A model generated the notes under the pieces. The model was not told the DNA's origin, did no database searches, and was given only the letters and a program-made list of their open reading frames with translations. A stretch of DNA of 27,165 bases from DASYSA01 sp036003885 (GTDB lineage: Bacteria; Acidobacteriota; Blastocatellia; UBA7656), in contig DASYSA010000693.1 of assembly GCA_036003885.1 (NCBI GenBank), positions 1-27,165 on the forward strand. Direction: 5' to 3'. How positions within the stretch are numbered: position 1 is the stretch's first letter; the number at the start of each line of letters is the position of its first letter. The translations under genes were made by a program, and so were the position numbers. Of the stretch, positions 15,458-23,607 are shown in pieces.

Positions 15458-17251
15458 ATGACACTCAACGGATTCTTACAACTAATCGTCTACTTTCTGG
15501 TTTTGCTGGCGGTGACCAAGCCGCTCGGCATCTACATTACGCGGGTCTTCTCCGGCGAAAAGACATTCATAAGCCGAGTGCTGGGGCCGGTAGAACGACT
15601 GATCTATCGAATTTGCCGTGTGGATGCCGCTACGGAGCAGCACTGGACCACCTACACGGCAGCAATGTTGATGTTCAGCCTCGTCTCGCTGCTGGTTCTT
15701 TATCTGCTCCAACGGATTCAATTCTATCTGCCGCTCAACCCCCAGCAGTTCCCCGGCGTCAACGAGCACATGGCATTCAACACGGCGGCAAGCTTTACGA
15801 CCAACACCAATTGGCAAGACTACGCCGGCGAGTCGACGATGAGCTACCTGGTGCAGATGGCTGGTCTTGCATTCCACAACTTCACTTCCGCGGCAGTTGG
15901 CATCGCGCTGGCGATCGCATTCATCAGGGGCATAGCGCGACGCGAAGCAAAAACGATCGGCAACTTCTGGGTGGACCTCACTCGATGCTCGCTATACGTG
16001 CTCCTGCCGTTCTGCCTGGTAGGCGCATTGGCGCTGGTCTCGCAGGGAGTAGTGCAAAACTTCAAGCCTTACACCCAGGCCACACTTGTTGAGGCCCAGC
16101 AGGTCACAAAGACAGATGCGGACACGGGCGACGAAACCACGGACACAGTAAGCGACCAGACGATTGCGCAGGGACCAGTCGCTTCTCAGGAGATAATCAA
16201 GGAATTGGGGACAAACGGCGGCGGTTTCTTCAATGCAAACTCCGCTCATCCGTTCGAGAACCCGACGCCTCTTACAAACTTCCTGGAGATTGTGGCTATC
16301 TTTTCGCTCGGCTCAGGCCTGACTTACACGTTGGGAAGGATGACCGGCAATCAGAGACACGGTTGGGCCGTTTTTGCCGCGATGGTGATCGTGTTCCTGG
16401 GAGGATTCTTTGTAGTCTACTACTTTGAGGCACGCGGCAATCCCAACTTCGATAAGTACGGGGTTACGCAAGCTGCGGTGGAAACCAGCGGAGCCGAGCA
16501 GGCCGGCGGCAACATGGAAGGCAAAGAGGTTCGCTTCGGCATTGCGAACTCCGCTCTTTTTGCCACGATCACGACCGATGCTTCATGTGGCGCAATCAAT
16601 TCATGGCACGATTCATTCACTCCGCTGGGTGGAATGATCCCACTGGTGAACATCATGCTTGGGGAGATCATCTTCGGCGGAGTCGGATCGGGTATGTATG
16701 GCATGCTGGTGATGATCGTGCTGACTGTCTTCATAGCCGGGTTGATGGTCGGCCGCACCCCTGAATACCTGGGCAAGAAGATCGAGGCGAAAGATGTAAA
16801 GCTCGCGATGCTTTACGTATTGATCTTCGCCTTGTCGATCCTGTGTTTCTCGGCGTGGTCGAGCGTTGTTCCTGACGGCACGTCGAAGACAAACAACGGC
16901 GGACCGCATGGTTTGTCTGAGATCATCTATGCGTTTGTGTCGTGCACCGGCAACAACGGCTCTGCCTTTGGCGGGCTCACGGTGAACACGTACTGGTACG
17001 ACACGACGCTGGGACTCGCTACCTTGGTAGGGCGCTTCCTAATGATCATCCCGATGATGGGAATCGCGGGCAATCTTGCCGCGAAGAAGATCGTGCCTCC
17101 CTCGGCAGGTACATTCCCAGTCCACACTCCGCTGTTCGTCGTGTTGGTCATAGGCGTGATCCTGATCATTGGAGCGTTGACGTTCTTCCCGGCGCTGTCG
17201 CTCGGGCCGATCGTGGAGCATTTTTTGATGAACTCGGGAACAATGTTCTGA
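15458..17251 (+). CDS. kdpA: KdpA, K+-translocating subunit of the Kdp ATPase
   Basis: The 597-residue inner-membrane protein has about ten predicted helices and the four filter-loop regions of KdpA: NTAASFTTNTNWQ, GTNGGGFFNANSAHP, TTDASCGAINSWHDSFTPLGG, and SCTGNNGSAFGGL. KdpA binds K+ and passes it through the subunit while KdpB hydrolyses ATP. The length is slightly above the usual 557-580 because of an insert around residues 205-235 rich in Asp and Thr. The fourth loop reads TGNNGSAF where many KdpA have xNNNGSAF; the Gly is kept. GGGGAACGAA precedes the ATG. The stop codon (17249-17251) lies in the left arm of a 26-bp inverted repeat. Confidence 0.97.
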   Translation: MTLNGFLQLIVYFLVLLAVTKPLGIYITRVFSGEKTFISRVLGPVERLIYRICRVDAATEQHWTTYTAAMLMFSLVSLLVLYLLQRIQFYLPLNPQQFPGVNEHMAFNTAASFTTNTNWQDYAGESTMSYLVQMAGLAFHNFTSAAVGIALAIAFIRGIARREAKTIGNFWVDLTRCSLYVLLPFCLVGALALVSQGVVQNFKPYTQATLVEAQQVTKTDADTGDETTDTVSDQTIAQGPVASQEIIKELGTNGGGFFNANSAHPFENPTPLTNFLEIVAIFSLGSGLTYTLGRMTGNQRHGWAVFAAMVIVFLGGFFVVYYFEARGNPNFDKYGVTQAAVETSGAEQAGGNMEGKEVRFGIANSALFATITTDASCGAINSWHDSFTPLGGMIPLVNIMLGEIIFGGVGSGMYGMLVMIVLTVFIAGLMVGRTPEYLGKKIEAKDVKLAMLYVLIFALSILCFSAWSSVVPDGTSKTNNGGPHGLSEIIYAFVSCTGNNGSAFGGLTVNTYWYDTTLGLATLVGRFLMIIPMMGIAGNLAAKKIVPPSAGTFPVHTPLFVVLVIGVILIIGALTFFPALSLGPIVEHFLMNSGTMF

Positions 17252-17337
17252 TTGCGGAATTCGGATTGCGGATTGCGGGAAATTGGAAATTCGGATTAAG
17301 GCCGACCTCTTCAATCCGCAATCCGAATTCCGCAATC
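17250..17337. repeat. Perfect 26-bp inverted repeat of 7-bp words between kdpA and kdpB
   Basis: Bases 17250-17275 are the exact reverse complement of 17312-17337, with a 36-nt loop. The left arm is built of heptamers ATTGCGG, AATTCGG, ATTGCGG and ATTGCGG, and the right arm continues to about 17344. It overlaps the kdpA stop and ends just before the kdpB Shine-Dalgarno (GGAGGGG, 17345-17351). A very stable mRNA hairpin would form there. Confidence 0.9.
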
Positions 17338-17353
17338 CGCAATCGGAGGGGTT

Positions 17354-19477
17354 ATGTCGGAAAGAGCTGAAAAGAGGCCATTGTTCGACCCGTCAATTGT
17401 AAGCCGGGCGATTAAAGATGCATTCGTCAAGCTGGACCCGCGCCAGGTTGCGAAAAACCCGGTGATGTTTGTAGTCGAGGTCGGCAGCATTCTCACAACC
17501 TTGCTAGTCATCCGAGACGTAGCTCGCGGCGAGACGAGCCACTTGCTGTTCACCGTACAGGTGACACTGTGGCTCTGGTTCACAGTGCTGTTCGCGAACT
17601 TTGCGGAAGCAATGGCGGAAGGACGCGGCAAAGCCCAGGCCGATGCGCTTCGAAGAGCAAAGACTGAGACGATGGCCAATCGCATCGTCGGAGTTATTTC
17701 CGAGGGGGTCGAACGGGTCAAGACCGAGCAGTGCCCCGCGCCCAGCCTGCGTAAAGACGATGTGGTGTTGGTCCGCGCAGGAGAATTCATACCAGGAGAT
17801 GGAGAGATCGTCGAAGGCGTCGCCTCGGTGGACGAATCAGCCATCACAGGTGAGAGCGCACCCGTTATCCGTGAGTCCGGGGGCGATCGTTCGGCGGTCA
17901 CCGGTGGAACAAAGGTGATCTCAGACTGGATAAAGGTGCGTATCACTTCCAATCCAGGAGAGACCTTCCTGGATCGAATGATAGCGCTGGTCGAGGGAGC
18001 CGAACGCCAAAAGACTCCAAACGAGATTGCGTTGAACATTCTGCTGGCTGGACTCACGATTATCTTCCTTCTGGCGGTGGTCACGCTGTTACCGTATGCG
18101 ATCTACAGTGTCGGCGCAGCAGCTCCGGCGGCAGGGTTCGCCCCGGCTTTGCCACCCTCGATCACCGTGCTCGTAGCGTTGCTGGTCTGCTTGATTCCGA
18201 CGACCATTGGCGGATTGCTTTCGGCCATCGGCATCGCCGGAATGGACCGCCTGATTCAGCACAACGTGCTGGCGATGTCCGGCCGGGCCGTCGAAGCTGC
18301 GGGCGATGTGAACACCCTCTTGCTGGACAAGACCGGCACGATTACCCTCGGCAACCGGCAGGCTGTCGAATTCATTCCCGTCAACGGCGTTTCTGAAAGA
18401 GAGCTGGCCGATGCCGCGCAGCTATCAAGCCTGTCAGATGAAACCCCCGAGGGCCGCTCGATAGTCGTGCTGGCAAAAACAAAGTACAACCTGAGGGGGC
18501 GCGAGCTGGGTGCTCTCGAAGCCCATTTCATCCCGTTCACCGCGCAGACGCGCATGTCGGGGGTCGATCTGGATAGCCGCGCGATCCGCAAGGGCGCCGT
18601 CGACGCAATTGCAGCGTTCATCAGCACCCAGGGAGGTATGGTCCCACCCGATATGAAGTCAATTGTCGAGCGCATTGCCAGCTCGGGTGGCACACCGCTG
18701 GCGGTCGCGGATCATAGCCGGGCGCTCGGGATCATCCACCTGAAGGACATAGTGAAAGGTGGAATGAAAGAGCGCTTCGATCAACTGAGAAGGATGGGCA
18801 TTGCGACCATCATGATAACCGGCGACAACCCCCTCACCGCGGCGGCGATCGCGCGCGAAGCGGGCGTGGATGACTTTCTCGCCGAAGCGAAGCCTGAAGA
18901 CAAAATGGCGTTGATAAGGCGCGAACAAACCGCGGGCAAACTCGTTGCAATGACCGGTGACGGCACCAACGATGCCCCGGCGCTCGCTCAAGCCGACGTG
19001 GGAGTTGCAATGAATAGCGGGACGATGGCTGCCAAGGAAGCGGGCAACATGGTCGACCTCGATTCGAACCCGACGAAGCTCATTGAGATAGTAGAGATCG
19101 GAAAACAGCTGCTGATGACCAGAGGCGCGCTGACCACTTTCTCGATCGCCAACGATGTTGCCAAGTACTTTGCCATCATTCCGGCGATGTTCTCTACCCT
19201 GTACGCCCTAGCAGGGACGAAGACCGGACCGCTGGCGGCGCTCAACGTCATGCGGCTGGAGACGCCCGAGTCGGCAATCCTGTCGGCGGTGATATTCAAC
19301 GCCCTGATTATCGTCGCGCTCATCCCGCTCGCGTTGCGCGGCATCCGGTATCGCCCGCTCGGCGCCGGCGCGGCGCTCAGGCGCAATCTCTGGATCTACG
19401 GTTTCGGCGGAATTGTTATTCCTTTCATCGGAATCAAGATCATCGACGTGATCATCCACGCGCTCGGTCTTGCGTGA
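17354..19477 (+). CDS. kdpB: KdpB, P-type ATPase catalytic subunit of the K+ transporter
   Basis: The 707-residue P-type ATPase has all signature motifs: TGESAPV in the actuator domain, the phosphorylation site LLLDKTGTITLGN (Asp325), the nucleotide-binding region, and MTGDGTNDAPALAQADVGVAM (533 onward) in the hinge. It has membrane segments at the N-terminus, around residues 230-300 (with LIPTTIGGLLSAIGIAGMDR before the P site) and at the C-terminus. KdpB hydrolyses ATP to drive K+ uptake through KdpA. The start ATG is 3 nt after GGAGGGG. It is separated from kdpA by 102 nt occupied by an inverted repeat and followed by kdpC after 27 nt. Confidence 0.97.
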   Translation: MSERAEKRPLFDPSIVSRAIKDAFVKLDPRQVAKNPVMFVVEVGSILTTLLVIRDVARGETSHLLFTVQVTLWLWFTVLFANFAEAMAEGRGKAQADALRRAKTETMANRIVGVISEGVERVKTEQCPAPSLRKDDVVLVRAGEFIPGDGEIVEGVASVDESAITGESAPVIRESGGDRSAVTGGTKVISDWIKVRITSNPGETFLDRMIALVEGAERQKTPNEIALNILLAGLTIIFLLAVVTLLPYAIYSVGAAAPAAGFAPALPPSITVLVALLVCLIPTTIGGLLSAIGIAGMDRLIQHNVLAMSGRAVEAAGDVNTLLLDKTGTITLGNRQAVEFIPVNGVSERELADAAQLSSLSDETPEGRSIVVLAKTKYNLRGRELGALEAHFIPFTAQTRMSGVDLDSRAIRKGAVDAIAAFISTQGGMVPPDMKSIVERIASSGGTPLAVADHSRALGIIHLKDIVKGGMKERFDQLRRMGIATIMITGDNPLTAAAIAREAGVDDFLAEAKPEDKMALIRREQTAGKLVAMTGDGTNDAPALAQADVGVAMNSGTMAAKEAGNMVDLDSNPTKLIEIVEIGKQLLMTRGALTTFSIANDVAKYFAIIPAMFSTLYALAGTKTGPLAALNVMRLETPESAILSAVIFNALIIVALIPLALRGIRYRPLGAGAALRRNLWIYGFGGIVIPFIGIKIIDVIIHALGLA

Positions 19478-19504
19478 TAAGCTCGTGAAGCCAGGGAGGC
19501 GATT

Positions 19505-20086
19505 ATGAACCTGATGAAGCAGATCTACCCGGCCTTTGCTATTACAGCCGTGCTCACACTGTTGCTGGGAGTTGTATATCCAATTGTGGTGACCGGATTG
19601 GCGAATGTGATCTTTCCGGCGAAGGCACAGGGCAGCCTGATAGAGAAGGATGGAAAGATAATCGGGTCGCGGTTGATCGGCCAGGCCTTCACGAGGCCGG
19701 GTTACTTTCATTCACGGCCGTCGGCGGCAGGTAGCGGATACGATGGAGCCGCGTCGGCCGGCACACAGCTCGGCCCTACCAGCCAGAAGCTTCTCGAGAC
19801 GAATGTGAAAACCGCTGCCGACGCGCTGCGCGAAGAAAACCCGAACGTGCCGATTCCAGTCGACCTTGTTACTGCATCCGCGTCGGGGCTCGATCCGCAC
19901 ATTACGCCGGCAGCGGCCGGCTTTCAGATTCCGCGTGTTGCTCGAGAGCGAGGAGTGAGCGAAGAAGAAATGCGGCGCCTCGTTCGTGAACACACCCAGG
20001 GACGCCAGTTCGGGCTGCTCGGCGAGCCGCGAGTCAATGTGCTCGAGCTGAATCTGGCGCTCGATCAACTCAAGGGTGCAAAATGA
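19505..20086 (+). CDS. kdpC: KdpC, accessory subunit of the Kdp ATPase
   Basis: The 193-residue protein has one N-terminal membrane helix (about 8-32). The conserved KdpC regions follow: GSRLIGQAFTRPGYFHSRPSA, SAGTQLGPTS, and DLVTASASGLDPHITPAAA then QIPRVA. KdpC is thought to raise the affinity of the complex for ATP or K+. GGGAGG precedes the ATG. The next gene starts either 8 nt downstream (ATG 20094) or by overlap (GTG 20076), so the sensor gene is in the same operon. Confidence 0.96.
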   Translation: MNLMKQIYPAFAITAVLTLLLGVVYPIVVTGLANVIFPAKAQGSLIEKDGKIIGSRLIGQAFTRPGYFHSRPSAAGSGYDGAASAGTQLGPTSQKLLETNVKTAADALREENPNVPIPVDLVTASASGLDPHITPAAAGFQIPRVARERGVSEEEMRRLVREHTQGRQFGLLGEPRVNVLELNLALDQLKGAK

Positions 20087-20093
20087 TTCGCAG

Positions 20094-21968
20094 ATGAACA
20101 GCCTGAGACGAAAACTGGCATTCAGCTACGGTCTGCTGATAATCATTATCTTCGCGGTCAGCGCGTGGAGCATTCACCACCTCGTCCAGTTGGGGCGAGC
20201 GATTGATGTAATCCTCATCAACAACTACAAGAGCATCATTGCCGCAGAGAACATGAAGGAGGCGCTCGAGCGGCAGGACTCCGCGGCCATGTTCTTCATC
20301 GCCGGCCACGGCGACAAGGCCCGTCAGCAGTTTGGAGCAAGCAGCAGAAGTTTCCATCAGGAGTTTGAGATCGCGGCAAACAACATCACCGAACCTGGCG
20401 AAACTGAGATCATCGCCGACATAGATTCGAAGTACCGAGCATATAAGACCCATCTCGAGGAGATCCTCAGGCCGCCTGCTACAATCACACCTGCCGAGCA
20501 ATCGAAGATCTACTTTGAGAGGCTCGAGCCGGAGTTTCTCGCTCTCAAGACGAGGCTCGACGACCTGTTGCACCTCAACCAACAGGCAATGGTCGCGGCC
20601 AACGACCGCGCGATTTCGGTCTCCAGACGCGCGGAGATTTCAAACGCAGCCACTGCGGTGCTCGCCATCACGATGGCGCTCATTTTTGCATGGAGATTCA
20701 CACGCTACGTGGTCGACCCCATTTCCATGCTCGCCCAAAAAGCCAAACGTATCGGAGAGGGCGATTTCGAACAGTACATAAGCGTTTCGTCCAAAGATGA
20801 GATAGGCGTGCTTGCAGCCGAGTTCAACCGGATGCTCGCCCGATTGCGCGATCATCGCAAGTCGGATTACGGCCGCCTGTTGATCGAGCAAAAGAAGTCC
20901 GATGCTGTGATTGACGCCATCTATGAGCCGGTGATAGTAACAGATGCGAGCGGCCACGTTATAAAGGTGAATCGCGCCGCCACTCAGGTATTCGGCAGAC
21001 CGCTGGGGGGCAACGGGCACAATGGGGGCGACCTCGACTTTTCACTTTCCGGTCTCACTGGAGGGGCACGCATTGTGCAAGCGGTGCGGGATGCTGTTGC
21101 GATGCAGCGGCCGGTCGCCGCTGAAGGCGAAGCGGCGCTCGTGCCCATCAAGCTCGACGGCGCAGAACATAGCTTTCGACTGCGCGCGACTCCAATGCGG
21201 GACCCGGATGGCCACCTCATAGGAGCCGTGATACTGCTCGAAGACGTTACAGCTATCACCGAAGTGGATAAGCTTAAGACGGAGTTCATCTCCGTTGCGT
21301 CGCGCAAGCTGCGTGAGCCTCTTCGTTCGCTCCAACTCGCGCTGCACGCAGTCGTCGAGGGCCACACCGGCGAGTTAAACGAACAACAGACAGACCTGCT
21401 AACAAGCGCTACGGAAGATGCAGCGAGGCTGGACGAACTGATGAGCGACTTGCTTGATTTGTCCGAGATTGAATCGGGCGCACGAAGGCTGTCGATCGAA
21501 CGCCTGCGCCCCATTGACCTGGCCCGGGCGGCATTTGAGAGGCACCGTGCCGCAGCCGATAGCAAGGACATTACGCTCGAGAACAAGGTTTGGCCGGACC
21601 TCTCGTGGGTGCTTGGGGACCGCCAGGCAATTGCCCGCATTTTCGACAACCTGCTGACGAATGCGCTGAGGCACACCGGCCGACAGGGCCGCGTGTCGAT
21701 CGAAGCAAGCGAGCACAGTGATCGGACGCACTTCAGCGTCAAAGACACAGGCAACGGAATACCCGAGCAGTATCTGCCGGTCATATTCAGCAGGTTCGCT
21801 CAGGTTGGAGACAAGCCCGGTGGGACAGGATTAGGTCTCGCCCTGGTAAAACGACTTGTGGAGGCCCAGGGCGGTCAGGTCAGTGTTGAAAGCCGGGCCG
21901 GAGAGGGTGCGACGTTTACATTCACGTTGTCCATAGGCGGCCCGGCAAGCATAATGCAACGTCAGTGA
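20094..21968 (+). CDS. HAMP-PAS histidine-kinase homologue lacking the phospho-acceptor His
   Basis: The 624-residue protein has TM1 near residues 13-35, an extracytoplasmic helical sensor domain, TM2 near 190-207, HAMP (TRYVVDPISMLAQKAKRIGEG), PAS (about 275-390), a HisKA-like dimerisation domain and HATPase. The ATPase is intact: N-box DNLLTNALRHTG, G1 DTGNGIPEQY, G2 GGTGLGLALVKRL. The H-box, normally SHELRTP, reads SRKLREP: the phospho-acceptor is Arg404 (codon CGC at 21303-21305). It therefore should not autophosphorylate in the usual way. It may be a phosphatase, an ATP-dependent conformational sensor, or a partner of the true kinase at 11075-12646. It lies between kdpC and the KdpD N-terminal gene. 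The start is ATG 20094, with GTG 20076 as an alternative. Confidence 0.88.
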   Translation: MNSLRRKLAFSYGLLIIIIFAVSAWSIHHLVQLGRAIDVILINNYKSIIAAENMKEALERQDSAAMFFIAGHGDKARQQFGASSRSFHQEFEIAANNITEPGETEIIADIDSKYRAYKTHLEEILRPPATITPAEQSKIYFERLEPEFLALKTRLDDLLHLNQQAMVAANDRAISVSRRAEISNAATAVLAITMALIFAWRFTRYVVDPISMLAQKAKRIGEGDFEQYISVSSKDEIGVLAAEFNRMLARLRDHRKSDYGRLLIEQKKSDAVIDAIYEPVIVTDASGHVIKVNRAATQVFGRPLGGNGHNGGDLDFSLSGLTGGARIVQAVRDAVAMQRPVAAEGEAALVPIKLDGAEHSFRLRATPMRDPDGHLIGAVILLEDVTAITEVDKLKTEFISVASRKLREPLRSLQLALHAVVEGHTGELNEQQTDLLTSATEDAARLDELMSDLLDLSEIESGARRLSIERLRPIDLARAAFERHRAAADSKDITLENKVWPDLSWVLGDRQAIARIFDNLLTNALRHTGRQGRVSIEASEHSDRTHFSVKDTGNGIPEQYLPVIFSRFAQVGDKPGGTGLGLALVKRLVEAQGGQVSVESRAGEGATFTFTLSIGGPASIMQRQ

Positions 21969-22001
21969 TTCATTTAGAAGAACGTACGCCACTCAAACGA
22001 C

Positions 22002-23147
22002 ATGAGCCAAGTGGCTGAGATCAGGCCGAGAGCGGAATCTCTGCTCGCCAAGCAAGAGCAGGCGGGCCGCGCGCGCCTGCGCATCTACCTGGGCGCAGCT
22101 CCAGGGGTAGGTAAGACCTATCAGATGCTCGAAGAAGCGCACCAACTCCAACGACAGGGAGTCGACATCGTAATCGCCTTTGTAGAGCCACACGGGAGGG
22201 TCGAAACTGAGGCGCTCGTCGACGGTCTCGAGTGCCTTCCTCTTAAGCAAATAGAATACAAGAGCGTGACCCTTCGCGAGCTGGACGTTGACGCGGTGAT
22301 CAGACGCAATCCCGCAGTAGCTGTTGTCGACGAGCTTGCCCACACCAACGTTCCCGGTTCGAAGAATCATAAACGCTATGAAGACGTCCTTGAGATTCTC
22401 GACGCCGGAATCTCTGTGGTCACGGCCGTCAACGTGCAGCATATCGAATCGCTCAACGACGCCATCGCCCGCATAACCGGCGTTCGCGTGCGGGAGACCA
22501 TTCCGGACTTTTTCCTGCGCCGTGCCGATGAGGTGGTAGACGTCGATGTGTCGGTTGACACGCTGCGCACGAGACTCCGTCAGGGCAAGATCTACAACAT
22601 AGAAAAGATCGAGCAGGCGTTGACCAACTTCTTTCGCAAGGGCAACCTGTCGGCGCTACGCGAGCTTGCGCTGAGATGTGTTGCGGAAGATCAGGCGGCA
22701 AGATCTCACGATTACCGCGAACGCGAGGGATTGGAGCAGGCAGCGATCCCCGAAAAAGTAATGGTCTGCATTGCGTCACACGGAAACACCCAACGACTGC
22801 TTCGGACAGCTTCGCGAATAGCCGGCAGGCTCGCAACGGACTGGTACGCCGTTCATGTGGAGACGCCGCAAGAAGAGCCGGCTCGCGTCAAGCCGGAGGA
22901 TCAGGCCAGGTTGAGGGAGAGCGTTCGCTTAACTGAAGAGCTTGGGGGCAAAGTGGTAAGACTAAAAGCGCGGCGTGTTGCCGACGCACTCATAGAATTT
23001 GCCCGCCGTGAAGGGATCACGCACGTCATCTTCGGGCAGTCGGCTCGCTCGCGATTGGACATACTGCTTCGCGGATCGGTGATCAATCGGTTTCTCCGCG
23101 AAGTACGCGACGCAACAGTGCAGGTCGTTCCACCCGGCGAGCCGTAG
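22002..23147 (+). CDS. Stand-alone KdpD N-terminal sensor protein (KdpD domain plus universal stress domain)
   Basis: The 381-residue soluble protein equals the N-terminal cytosolic part of KdpD. The KdpD domain carries Walker A (GAAPGVGKT, 31-39), PHGRVET, Walker B-like VVDELAHTN, and the NVQHIESLND and FFLRRADEV motifs. A universal-stress-protein domain follows (about 250-375), ending with GQSARSRLDILLRGSVINRFL. In full-length KdpD this region binds ATP and tunes kinase/phosphatase balance; in some Firmicutes the USP part binds c-di-AMP. Short KdpD proteins are known in cyanobacteria. No membrane or kinase domain is present, so it must act in trans on the kinase at 11075-12646 or on the His-less homologue just upstream. 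It closes the kdp operon. Confidence 0.92.
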   Translation: MSQVAEIRPRAESLLAKQEQAGRARLRIYLGAAPGVGKTYQMLEEAHQLQRQGVDIVIAFVEPHGRVETEALVDGLECLPLKQIEYKSVTLRELDVDAVIRRNPAVAVVDELAHTNVPGSKNHKRYEDVLEILDAGISVVTAVNVQHIESLNDAIARITGVRVRETIPDFFLRRADEVVDVDVSVDTLRTRLRQGKIYNIEKIEQALTNFFRKGNLSALRELALRCVAEDQAARSHDYREREGLEQAAIPEKVMVCIASHGNTQRLLRTASRIAGRLATDWYAVHVETPQEEPARVKPEDQARLRESVRLTEELGGKVVRLKARRVADALIEFARREGITHVIFGQSARSRLDILLRGSVINRFLREVRDATVQVVPPGEP

Positions 23148-23280
23148 AGGAAGAAGGGGAGAAAGGGGAGATGGGGAGGGGGACCCGATGCTCCTTTTCT
23201 CCCTTTCTCCTTTTCTCCCCTTCTCCCTTTCTCCCCTTCTCCCTTTCTCCCCTTCTCCCTTTCTCCCTTTCTCCCTTTCT
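23148..23280. repeat. Purine/pyrimidine word repeat with inverted arms after the kdp operon
   Basis: Right after the stop codon a G/A-rich arm (about 23148-23184, words like AGGGGAGA) is followed by a long C/T-rich arm (about 23193-23280) made of CTCCCCTT and CTCCCTTT words with an 8-bp period. The arms are largely complementary, so a long hairpin is possible, as is H-DNA or a triplex from the homopurine/homopyrimidine run. It could end transcription of the kdp operon ahead of the next promoter. Confidence 0.8.
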
Positions 23281-23286
23281 GCCGGT

Positions 23287-23342
23287 CTTTATGAACTCCT
23301 TATAAAGCTTTTATGCCGCTCTTATGCGACCGGCTTTAACAT
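23287..23342 (+). promoter_or_regulatory. Putative KdpE operator-promoter 2 (zinc-ribbon/KimA-like transporter operon)
   Basis: TTTA at 23288, CTTA at 23299, TTTA at 23310 and CTTA at 23321 are spaced exactly 11 bp apart. The -10 box TAACAT (23337-23342) begins 16 nt after the fourth element. It shares long stretches with site 3 (CTTATGCGA and its surroundings). The start site would be near 23349. Confidence 0.75.
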
Positions 23343-23348
23343 AATGGT

Positions 23349-23607
23349 TTGAGGGTCCTTCTGAACTGCACAATACCCCAGACCGCCGCATCCGCATTCA
23401 GTTCAGCACTGTACTCGTGCTCCGCCGACACGAGGCGGGCACAACAGTGGATCTTAGCGCTGCGAACACAAGACCGTTTGGATAGCGAAGCGTTCGATCC
23501 ACCCGGCTGTCTCTTCAGCGCGAGCAACCCCTTTTACCTCGGAACGACGACAACCGAAGGAGCAGTACTCTCTCATATCAGCGGGGAGGTCACCTTCGAC
23601 TGACCGG
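23349..23607 (+). ncRNA. Long, structured 5' leader (candidate regulatory RNA)
   Basis: About 260 nt lie between the predicted start site and the first good ATG. Hairpins seen: CTGAACTG (23361-23368) with CAGTTCAG (23399-23406); a strong nested stem GTGC-T-CCGCC (23417-23426) with GGCGG-GCAC (23434-23442), one bulge and a 7-nt loop; GTGGATC (23447-23453) with GATCCAC (23496-23502); and GGTCA (23588-23592) with TGACC (23600-23604), which would bring GGGGAG close to the ATG at 23608. A TTG-started 84-codon frame covers the region but resembles no protein. I do not recognise a known riboswitch class. Confidence 0.4.

Noticed and set aside
17311..18084. 257-codon minus-strand frame opposite the start of kdpB
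   Set aside because: It is the antisense shadow of KdpB and the inverted repeat; its composition is low-complexity Ser/Thr/Arg and there is no start signal.
20984..21784. 266-codon minus-strand frame opposite the His-less kinase
   Set aside because: Ser/Arg-rich shadow of the PAS-HisKA-HATPase coding sequence, with no domain of its own.
23193..23280. CRISPR-like tandem array
   Set aside because: The units are 8 bp pyrimidine words without unique spacers, so it is a simple-sequence repeat, not a CRISPR.
23349..23603. 84-codon open frame with TTG start
   Set aside because: It begins at the predicted transcription start, has no ribosome-binding site, resembles no protein and covers several hairpins; a leader RNA is the better reading.
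23349..23607. c-di-AMP (ydaO/kimA-type) riboswitch
   Set aside because: The context made it worth looking for, but I could not find the conserved core of that class. A covariance-model search would decide.
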